From DAOTWC01 sp048499435 (GTDB lineage: Bacteria > Chloroflexota > Anaerolineae > Aggregatilineales > Phototrophicaceae): a DNA stretch of 64,000 nucleotides. Positions 34,805-42,580 of the stretch are shown in pieces. Below the pieces are notes generated by a model. That model was not told the origin of the DNA. It made no database searches and was given only the letters and a program-made list of their open reading frames with translations. Position 1 is the stretch's first letter. Each line of letters starts with the position of its first letter. The position numbers were made by a program, and so were the translations under genes. The stretch lies in contig JASNZW010000001.1 in the NCBI GenBank assembly GCA_048499435.1, positions 930,001 to 994,000 of the forward strand. Reading direction: 5' to 3'.

Positions 34805-35872
34805 TTACACGTAATTCCAACTGCCGGCAGCGTATGCGCCATAGCCCATCGCGCCGTAATCAAGGTCGCCAGCAGGCGACTCGGTGAACGGTTGGCCGGT
34901 GAGCTGCGCGCCCTCGAAAAAGAAGACGCTGCCCGCCGGGACGAAATGCCGCAGTGGTTTCGGCTGGCGGCGCGCCAGATCCCACCCGCTGAGCGCCAGC
35001 GGCCTGCCCAGCGCCATCGAGACCAGCTTCGCGTCTGTCCCCACCCAGGGCGACCAGCCGCCGGCGGGCTGCCAGCCGTCACCGAACCAGGCCGGCGTCA
35101 GCAGGACAACCTTGATGTTGCCCTCTTTCGGCGCGCTGTTCGGCGGACTGTAGTTCTTCAAGACCTCATATGTGCCGGAGCGCCCCTCGCCCCCGATGCC
35201 CAGCGTGCCGGTCTGCCCGGCGAACACATCTACGGTGAGGCCCACCAGCAGGCCCACATCCTCGCACGGGCGCACAAACTGGGCGCGGTAGAGCAGGCTT
35301 TCGGCGTGGGCGCGCCGCCGATGATCCATCCCCAGCCCGGTGCGTTCCTCGCGCTGGTAGAGATCGGCAGCTTTTGTGAGTTTGACCTGGCTCATGTTGC
35401 CTTTGAGATAGGCGGCAAACGAGTCTTCATCGAGCCAGTACTCGCCGTCAGTTTCCTTCTTCAATTCAGACCCGCTCTTTGGGACCAGCGGACGCCAATC
35501 CTCGAACGGCGCGTTCGTCTGATAGGGCAGACTGCTGGCCGGGCTGAGCAGTTGTTCGCCGTGTATCACGTCCAGCGGCAGCGGCAGATAGCGTGTCAGC
35601 TTCCCGTTTTCGCGTTTCGCCACAAACGGCCCAGTGATGCGCAGCTTGCCCATGCTCGACGGTGTGCCAACTTCTGTGTCCAGTTTGTTCGCAGCGTAGG
35701 CGCGGAAATCTGTACCGGCGCGCTCAAGATAGTGCGAGCGGATGACGCCCTGCATTGTGCCGGGCTGCGGCGGGAACAGGCTGCGGGCGTAAAAGTTCTG
35801 CCCGGCGCTGAACGGCTTTGAGTCGCGGAACATCCACACATCGAGCGCCTGAATAAACACCCACTGCATCAT
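34805..35872 (-). CDS. cmr3: type III-B subunit Cmr3
   Basis: A 355-aa Cas5-like RAMP that holds the 5' tag of the crRNA and contacts Cas10. It shows ALDVWMFRDSKPFSAG, SLFPPQPGTMQGVIRSHYL, PLPLDVI, ERTGLGMDHRRRAHAESLLYRAQFVRP and a C-terminal GAMGYGAYAAGSW, all family landmarks. Two ATG codons lie in tandem (35872 and 35869); AAGGAG lies five bases before the first, and the cmr2 stop overlaps them. Confidence 0.94.
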   Translation of the reverse strand: MMQWVFIQALDVWMFRDSKPFSAGQNFYARSLFPPQPGTMQGVIRSHYLERAGTDFRAYAANKLDTEVGTPSSMGKLRITGPFVAKRENGKLTRYLPLPLDVIHGEQLLSPASSLPYQTNAPFEDWRPLVPKSGSELKKETDGEYWLDEDSFAAYLKGNMSQVKLTKAADLYQREERTGLGMDHRRRAHAESLLYRAQFVRPCEDVGLLVGLTVDVFAGQTGTLGIGGEGRSGTYEVLKNYSPPNSAPKEGNIKVVLLTPAWFGDGWQPAGGWSPWVGTDAKLVSMALGRPLALSGWDLARRQPKPLRHFVPAGSVFFFEGAQLTGQPFTESPAGDLDYGAMGYGAYAAGSWNYV

Positions 35873-37524
35873 GACTGCTCCTTTCCGCCCGACGCCAGGA
35901 AGCGCGCCAGGATCACCCAGTTCGCCAGCGACTCCCAGCCGACAATTTCAACATCTTCGCGTGTGCGGTATTTATGGTCGCCCCAGCCGCACAGGCGGGG
36001 TGCGAGATCATCAACTACCTTCTGCGTTTCCTTGCTGCCGACCAGGCTCTCTGACCGTCGCTTGAGCAGACGCCGTACCTCCGCAGCGCGCGCTTCGGGT
36101 GGAATAAAGACGTTTACTGTCTCTTTCCCATCCGTGTCTTCTTTTGGCTTGACAACCAGCGCATACGCCATTTCGCTCAGGTCATAGCCGATTTTGGCCG
36201 AAAGCCGGGCTGGTTTGCTGAACGCCTGTATCAGTTCGCTCACCAGCGCGGCGATGCTGTCCAATTCCTTCCGATCTTGGTCATGTTTCTCGTCTTCTTC
36301 GTAAAGCGCCCACCTCGCCCCGGCGGTGCGCTGCTGTGTGCCGTGCGCCTCGGTGACGACTACCGCGTCGCGGCCATAGTCGTGCTTGGCGCTCCGTTCG
36401 GCGCTGCGCGCAAGACTCAGCGCGATATCCAGCGGATAGTTGGACGGCACGACGGCGATGCCCGCACTCATGGTCGGGCTGTCAACCATGCCGGACAGTT
36501 TCTCCGCATACTTACGGCGGATCGTGTCAGCGCAGGGGATGGCATAGCGCAACGGCAGCAGCGCCAGCACATCGTCGCCGCCGGCATAGACCAGCGCTGC
36601 GCGCCCGTGTTTGTTGCTCTTTGCCTCCGCGTCGTAGTGGCTTATGATGTCGGGCACAGTTTTATCAGCGAATTCAGCCAGCGCCGCTGAGAAAGCGCGA
36701 TGCGCGTTCCCGCTTTTCAGGCCGCTGAGCTTCGGGCCCATCCGGTCGCCATCCATCGCCAGGATAGCGAAGTAGCCCTCAAGCTCCTTGCCGCGCTGTT
36801 TATCTGTCTTGTCCTCTTCGCGTAGACCGGCGATGTCTTCGGTGGACGGGAACGGTTCGCTTATTGACAGGACTCTAGCGTCAACAGCGAACCGTTTGAT
36901 GAGCGCCAGCGCGCCGAGCCGTTCGTTGGGGCGCAGTTCCTTGTCGCCAACCTGACTGCTCAGTCTCGACCAATCCAGCGGCAGCGCCTGTCCCGCGCCG
37001 GTGAGGGTGCATTTCCAGCCCGGCTCGTCAATCTGCGGAAAGTGGCGCGCATTCTTGCGCTGCGCCATCGCCCGCTTGACGGTGTTGAAGCTGCGGCTGT
37101 GGTTGCGTTCGTCATAATGCACAGCGACCCAGTACACTTCCATCCAGGTTTCGATCTGCCGGTCGAACACGTCTTCCCATCTGTCAGGCGTTTGCGCGTC
37201 CTGGACGGCCCGCCTGCTCAGCCATGCCTTGACACCCCCGGCGATCTCACGCCAGCGGCCACGTATCTGTTCCTCGACGTATTCGCATATCCCGTTGGGT
37301 TCGTCCTCAGTGAGGAAAGCGAACAGGTTCGGCACGCTTTCCGGCAGGCTGCCATTCACGACAGCGGGGTACAGCAGGTCGGCATGGGCGGCACGCGCTG
37401 CTTCGACACCGGCCCGCGCCAACTCGCTGAGCAGCCAGCTTCCCACCAGCAAATCCTGCGTGCGCCGCCCAGAAGCGATAAAGCTCTGCACCGGGCCGAT
37501 ATGGATGTGACAGAGATGGGTCAT
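35869..37524 (-). CDS. cmr2: type III-B large subunit Cmr2 (Cas10), HD-less, GGDD intact
   Basis: A 551-aa Cas10. Full-length Cmr2 is usually 800-1000 aa with an N-terminal HD domain; this protein starts directly at the first palm (MTHLCHIHIGPVQSFIASGRR in outline: HIHIGPVQSFI, ASGRRTQDLLVGSWLLSEL), so the HD nuclease is absent. The second palm is complete: AILAMDGDRMG (253-263) and LVYAGGDDVLALLP with GGDD at 315-318. This site makes cyclic oligoadenylates from ATP when target RNA is bound. ATG 37524 is set by GGGGAGG eight bases upstream and lies one base beyond the cmr1 stop. Confidence 0.94.
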   Translation of the reverse strand: MTHLCHIHIGPVQSFIASGRRTQDLLVGSWLLSELARAGVEAARAAHADLLYPAVVNGSLPESVPNLFAFLTEDEPNGICEYVEEQIRGRWREIAGGVKAWLSRRAVQDAQTPDRWEDVFDRQIETWMEVYWVAVHYDERNHSRSFNTVKRAMAQRKNARHFPQIDEPGWKCTLTGAGQALPLDWSRLSSQVGDKELRPNERLGALALIKRFAVDARVLSISEPFPSTEDIAGLREEDKTDKQRGKELEGYFAILAMDGDRMGPKLSGLKSGNAHRAFSAALAEFADKTVPDIISHYDAEAKSNKHGRAALVYAGGDDVLALLPLRYAIPCADTIRRKYAEKLSGMVDSPTMSAGIAVVPSNYPLDIALSLARSAERSAKHDYGRDAVVVTEAHGTQQRTAGARWALYEEDEKHDQDRKELDSIAALVSELIQAFSKPARLSAKIGYDLSEMAYALVVKPKEDTDGKETVNVFIPPEARAAEVRRLLKRRSESLVGSKETQKVVDDLAPRLCGWGDHKYRTREDVEIVGWESLANWVILARFLASGGKEQS

Positions 37525-37525
37525 C

Positions 37526-38443
37526 TCACCAGCCTCCCCACACAGTTTCACCGCTGAAGTGCCGTTGCGCGTCTTGCATGAAGCGGGCCAGCACATCCCA
37601 CCTGATTCTATGTTCAGGTTGCGAACGCAGGGCTGTCAGCACCGGATAATAATTGTCGCCAATCTGGCGCACCTGCGCGTGCAGCGTGGACGCGCGCCGC
37701 CCGCCGCCGGCAAAGCCGAATGTATCCGATTCATTGCGGTAGGGACGGTTTCTATCACGCAGCAGGTCGAACAATGCTTGATTCGCTTCCTTAGCACTGT
37801 CATACGCCTCGCGCCCGACGACAACCCAACTGTGCTGCGGGTGCAGCGTGGGCCAGTCCGGGATGCTGGTGCGTTTCTGTGTCACGCCAATTACTGTGTT
37901 CAGCGTCGTGCCGGTGAGGGCAATGAACTCTTCGATGCTCTGCGGCGTGGCATACCACGATTCATCCTTCGATGATACACGCACCCCGCCGAACATCCGC
38001 CGCGAACGCTTGCCTATTCCCCCTATGAGCGACCACACCTTGAGCGCGTTGAGCGCGTCGTCGGGTATGGCGACACCGGGCCGGGTCACGAACTGCAAGG
38101 AAAAGCGCTGACCGCCTGTAATTACCCTCGCCCGAGAGACGTTACCGCCGCTGAATTCGCGGTGCGGCAGCATCGCTTCGCTGTCTGTCTGTACTTCCTG
38201 GCGCGGATACACCCGCACGCTCACTGTCGACCCCACGCCGGTGGAGCCAAACACCGCGCTTTCGCGCTCCCACACCGCTTTGAGCTCGGTCGTCTGCGCG
38301 CCGGCGATGGCCCGCAGCCAGTAGCGGAGCTGGCCGCGCACCGACTGCGCGCGCATCTCCGGCTGCGCGTCGCTGCCGCGCTGATACGCGCCGTACATAA
38401 ATGTTGGGCTGACCACCGTCAGCATAAACTCAATTGTCGCCAT
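37526..38443 (-). CDS. cmr1: type III-B subunit Cmr1
   Basis: A 305-aa RAMP of the Cmr1 family, at the 3'-end region of the crRNA. It has MLTVVSPTFMYGAYQRG, EMRAQSVRGQLRYWLRAIAG (the signature RAMP segment), ESAVFGST, a glycine-rich GGNVSRARVITGG and LIGGIGKRSRRMFGGV, the C-terminal glycine loop typical of Cmr1. AAGGAT lies just upstream of the ATG. It follows cas6 after 43 bases. Confidence 0.92.
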   Translation of the reverse strand: MATIEFMLTVVSPTFMYGAYQRGSDAQPEMRAQSVRGQLRYWLRAIAGAQTTELKAVWERESAVFGSTGVGSTVSVRVYPRQEVQTDSEAMLPHREFSGGNVSRARVITGGQRFSLQFVTRPGVAIPDDALNALKVWSLIGGIGKRSRRMFGGVRVSSKDESWYATPQSIEEFIALTGTTLNTVIGVTQKRTSIPDWPTLHPQHSWVVVGREAYDSAKEANQALFDLLRDRNRPYRNESDTFGFAGGGRRASTLHAQVRQIGDNYYPVLTALRSQPEHRIRWDVLARFMQDAQRHFSGETVWGGW

Positions 38444-38486
38444 TACCCATCCTTTAATCTAAAGCTTTCGAAGAAATCACAGCCAA

Positions 38487-39296
38487 CTATGGCTGCACCC
38501 ACTCGACCTGGCCCATACCGTTAGTGGTGCGGATACCTACCCCAGCGAACGGCGCGTAGGCCGCCAGCGCATTGACCTGCCGGACGAACACATCGTCGCG
38601 GCGCAGCAGCGCAAACGTGACATCGCCCACGAAGCCGGTGTATGCGCCATGGCCGGCGCGCCGCGCCTCGACGGTGCGCGTCTCGATGCGATGCGCCGCC
38701 ACGCTCACATTCAGCCGCACCCACTCGCGCAGGTCAGGGCGCAGCGGCACGCCGCTGAAACGCTCCCAGCGATCAATCAGACTGCCGAAAACCCGCTCCG
38801 GCACGGGCAGCGGCATAGGGATGCCGTTGGACTTGTCGTGCGGGTGCGTCAGCTTGAACTGTGTCGGGCTGGCGAAGCGCAGCGTGATCTGGCGCGCAGG
38901 GGCCGCATTCGCCAGCAGGTCGGCATAGCTGGTGGCTGCTGTGTCCACCGCCTCAACCATCGTCGGTTGATCATGCAGCGTCAGGCCGTGCCGCAGCCAG
39001 GCCGCCGTCAGCGCGTTGAGGCTGAGCGCGGTCAGATCAGAAAAGAGTGTGGTGAAGCGCATTGAATAATGCGCGCGTGGGCGCAGCGTGACCAGGCCGC
39101 CCCAGCGCCCGGTGGACAGGTTCGACGCGGTAAATGCCTTAAGGCCGCTGCCATCGTGAACCCGCGCGGCGGCGGCGGGGTTGATGGTCTGCAGGCTGTC
39201 GAGAAACGCGGCCTGTGCCGCGCGCCCCAGCCAGGCGGGAACCTCATCCGTGTGGGTGAAACGCAGATGAAGCGTGAATGCGGCAAGGTCAGCCAT
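38487..39296 (-). CDS. cas6: CRISPR RNA endonuclease Cas6
   Basis: A 269-aa Cas6. Two ferredoxin-like halves are visible. The C-terminal half has the glycine-rich loop GVGIRTTNGMGQVEW (about 253-267), preceded by GFVGDVTFAL, both typical. A His (HGLTLHDQ and HRIETR region) may be catalytic, but I cannot pick it by eye. It cuts the pre-crRNA in the repeat, leaving the ACUGAAAC tag. GAGGGAG lies five bases before the ATG. It is the first gene of the operon, and the single repeat with leader B lies 189 bases upstream on the same strand. Confidence 0.9.
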   Translation of the reverse strand: MADLAAFTLHLRFTHTDEVPAWLGRAAQAAFLDSLQTINPAAAARVHDGSGLKAFTASNLSTGRWGGLVTLRPRAHYSMRFTTLFSDLTALSLNALTAAWLRHGLTLHDQPTMVEAVDTAATSYADLLANAAPARQITLRFASPTQFKLTHPHDKSNGIPMPLPVPERVFGSLIDRWERFSGVPLRPDLREWVRLNVSVAAHRIETRTVEARRAGHGAYTGFVGDVTFALLRRDDVFVRQVNALAAYAPFAGVGIRTTNGMGQVEWVQP

Positions 39297-39312
39297 TACA
39301 CTCCCTCAGGTC

Positions 39313-39329
39313 ACGCGCAGCGTGCGCGT
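39313..39329. promoter_or_regulatory. inverted repeat just upstream of cas6
   Basis: ACGCGCA-GCG-TGCGCGT is a perfect palindrome with seven-base arms, 17 to 33 bases upstream of the cas6 start. It could be an operator or an mRNA hairpin near the ribosome site. The remaining 155 bases up to the solo repeat are AT-richer and hold no gene. Confidence 0.35.
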
Positions 39330-39484
39330 CAATTCCTACCCTCTTACTCTAACATCAACAGAACGTGGTTAAGTCTTAAGGTTTGAAATTGTATCAGTGT
39401 GTTGACTATATGCAGATTAGCATGACAGCGAGCGGAAACGTTCAGAGCAAACCCTGAATCAGCCTGGAGGGCGTTCAGCGCGGA

Positions 39485-39521
39485 GTTTCAGTCCCCCGAA
39501 GGGGGCAGCCAAGGCTGCAAT
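39485..39521 (-). CRISPR. solitary CRISPR repeat with no spacer
   Basis: One complete 37-base repeat, identical to the array repeats. No second repeat, even degenerate, is seen within 200 bases on either side. It is directly attached to leader B on the right and, on the minus strand, faces cas6. Confidence 0.95.
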
Positions 39522-39747
39522 GCTGCCCAAAAAACAGGCACTCAACCATCTCCACCATAGCACCACCTGCTAAAAACGCAATTAAGGCCCTTTCTGCGCG
39601 TCGTTTTTCGGCCCCTGCGGCTGTTTTATGGCGAACAAACGAGCGCTTTCTGGAGAATCAGTTTTCTGCGCCAAAACCGGGGAGATTCTCGCAAACTGCA
39701 CATAACGGTCCGCAGAAGGTCAGGGCAGGTTTCAGAGGCTTATAACG
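39522..39747 (-). promoter_or_regulatory. CRISPR leader B, oriented into the cas operon
   Basis: On the minus strand the leader promoter reads TTGCGT (complement of 39576-39581), a 16-base spacer and TATGGT (complement of 39554-39559). Compared with leader A the spacer is one base shorter and the -10 box has lost its A at position four, so it is probably weaker. A transcript from here would pass the solo repeat and continue into cas6. Confidence 0.65.
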
Positions 39748-39842
39748 ATGATCTGCCAGGCAAAGGACAGCGTTACCTGGTTCGACAGCTTGTAATCAAC
39801 CGGGTAGTACAGCGGGCCAGGGCCGATCACCACCCCCATCAT
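39732..39842 (-). pseudogene. possible gene fragment ending at the leader B edge
   Basis: A 36-codon frame begins MMGVVIGPGPLYYPVDYKL and continues SNQVTLSFAWQIIVISL before a stop that lies inside leader B. Its protein-like composition and the fact that only the last four codons are leader sequence suggest a coding region cut off when leader B arrived. There is no clear ribosome site; it may equally be chance. Confidence 0.25.
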
Positions 39843-39954
39843 ACATCGTCAGGCGGCGCTCAGAGACCAGGGCGCGCTCTGAATACCCGCCCGTTGACGC
39901 GGCCCCGCCCGGCGCGTTACTATCCGCATGAAAACGAGCCGCGGGTGAAAGCCT

Positions 39955-40503
39955 ATGCCAGACGAAGTGAACTTCTCTTACCGCTATCTGGATACCGACG
40001 CCGACCGCCGCAGCCTGGTCGCCGCCATCCAGCGCGTGCGGCGGCAGGTCCTTGAGCTGGCGGGGCGCGTCCCGCGCGACAGGTGGTACGAGCCGCGCTA
40101 TCACGGCTGGTCGCTGGCCGCCATGCTGGGCCACCTGCAGTTGATGGACAGCCTGTCGCTGGCGCTGCTGAAAATGGCGCTGGTGGGCTTCCGCCCGCCC
40201 GTGCCCGCCGCGCTGCTGGACGGCCTGAACAACGTGATGGCCAGCGTCTACCGGCGGCGGTTGGTCGAGACGACGGTGAAGGGCATTCAGAAGCAGGAAC
40301 GGGCTATCGCCCAGTTTATCATGGAGCTGCCGATCGAACGCTACACGGTGCAGGTGTACTATCCGTCGGCCAACCGCTACCTCACAATCGAGCAGGCCGT
40401 TCAGGCGCTGTTCCTGCTCCACTGGGAAAGCCACTACCAGACGATGGCCCAGGCGGAAGGCATCTATTACGAGCCGCCGCCCGGCCGCGACATGGTCGTT
40501 TAG
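39955..40503 (+). CDS. DinB-like four-helix protein
   Basis: A 182-aa protein with the DinB/YfiT layout. A first helix (DRRSLVAAIQRVRRQVLEL) is followed by the metal-binding GWSLAAMLGHLQLMDSL, and the last helix has FLLHWESHYQTMA, giving the expected His residues. DinB-family proteins include metal-dependent thiol transferases and hydrolases; the substrate cannot be told. The start codon ATG 39955 follows GGGTGAAAG. The dtd gene follows 15 bases later, so the two form an operon. Confidence 0.75.
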   Translation: MPDEVNFSYRYLDTDADRRSLVAAIQRVRRQVLELAGRVPRDRWYEPRYHGWSLAAMLGHLQLMDSLSLALLKMALVGFRPPVPAALLDGLNNVMASVYRRRLVETTVKGIQKQERAIAQFIMELPIERYTVQVYYPSANRYLTIEQAVQALFLLHWESHYQTMAQAEGIYYEPPPGRDMVV

Positions 40504-40517
40504 CGGACGGCTGGGCG

Positions 40518-40976
40518 ATGCGCGTGATTTTGCAGCGCGTCCGGCAGGGGCGCGTGACGGTGGACGGCGTCGTGACCGGGGCTGTCGAGCTGGGGCTGGT
40601 GGCGCTGGTCGGCGTGACGCACGCCGACACGCCCGCTGAAGCCGACCTGCTGGCGCGCAAGACCGCCAGCCTGCGTATCTTCGACGACGCCAGCGGCAAA
40701 ATGAACCTGTCAGCGCTGGAGGTGGGCGCGGGCGCGCTGGTGATCTCGCAGTTCACGCTCTACGCTGACGCGCGCCGGGGCCGCCGCCCCGGCTTCACCG
40801 ATGCCGCCCGGCCCGAAGCCGCCGCGCCGCTGGTGGCGCGCTACGCCGAACGCCTGCGCGCGGAGGGCATCGCCCGCGTGGAACACGGCGTCTTTGGCGC
40901 GCTGATGCTGGTCGAAATCCACAACGACGGCCCGGTGACGATCATCCTTGACAGCGCCGACTTCGCCAGCGGGTAA
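40518..40976 (+). CDS. dtd: D-aminoacyl-tRNA deacylase
   Basis: A 152-aa Dtd, which removes D-amino acids and mischarged glycine from tRNA. Start and signatures are textbook: MRVILQRVRQGRVTVDG, LVALVGVTHADT, LRIFDD-SGKMNLS, VISQFTLYADARRGRRPGF (SQxT active-site motif) and the C-terminal NDGPVTIILDS (the GP cross-subunit motif). The ATG at 40518 lies within a longer open frame that is an out-of-frame reading of the DinB-like gene. It is followed by a gap and a separate promoter for the helicase. Confidence 0.95.
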   Translation: MRVILQRVRQGRVTVDGVVTGAVELGLVALVGVTHADTPAEADLLARKTASLRIFDDASGKMNLSALEVGAGALVISQFTLYADARRGRRPGFTDAARPEAAAPLVARYAERLRAEGIARVEHGVFGALMLVEIHNDGPVTIILDSADFASG

Positions 40977-41015
40977 GCGCGCGCAAAACCGCCCCCCTTC
41001 ACCCGGCGCAAACTG

Positions 41016-41024
41016 TGCTATAAT
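41016..41024 (+). promoter_or_regulatory. extended -10 promoter of the helicase gene
   Basis: TGCTATAAT is a perfect extended -10 element; the -35 region is poor. The start codon is 146 bases downstream, so the mRNA would have a long 5' leader, which is common for DEAD-box helicases that are regulated through their own transcripts. Confidence 0.55.
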
Positions 41025-41169
41025 GCCTCGGAACGGGATTGAGATTGATATGTGTGCTGCGGCGCCGCCGCGGAAACCCCCTGTCACCCTCAACGCCAGT
41101 CACTATTCAACGCGCTGAACGCTGCCCGGCACAGCCCGGCAGATTCACACAGTTACCCCTTGAGGTTGC

Positions 41170-42438
<1,269 letters not shown>

Positions 42439-42475
42439 CCAACGGCGAGCCGGCGCGGGCGGCTTCTGCCTTTAC

Positions 42476-42515
42476 CGCCATCCCCTTTCACCGTCACACA
42501 GCGAAGGGGATGGCG
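42476..42515. terminator. hairpin after the helicase gene
   Basis: CGCCATCCCCTT (42476-42487) pairs perfectly with AAGGGGATGGCG (42504-42515). It lies 38 bases beyond the helicase stop with no T tract. The CCCCTTTCAC beginning resembles the palindrome at 18921-18986. Confidence 0.55.
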
Positions 42516-42580
42516 CGCAGCCAACCTGACAGAGCCGTCCCGCCTTCACTGCCGGCCCGCCCGGCAGGCCGCAACGGGAA

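Larger units (their letters stand above)
39485..39747 (-). repeat. leader-repeat unit B (263 bp), direct duplicate of 29709-29971
   Basis: Same length and orientation as unit A. Together the two units bracket the whole cas6-to-csx15 cluster. The left edge of B (39484) and the right edge (39748) run into unique sequence. Confidence 0.92.
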
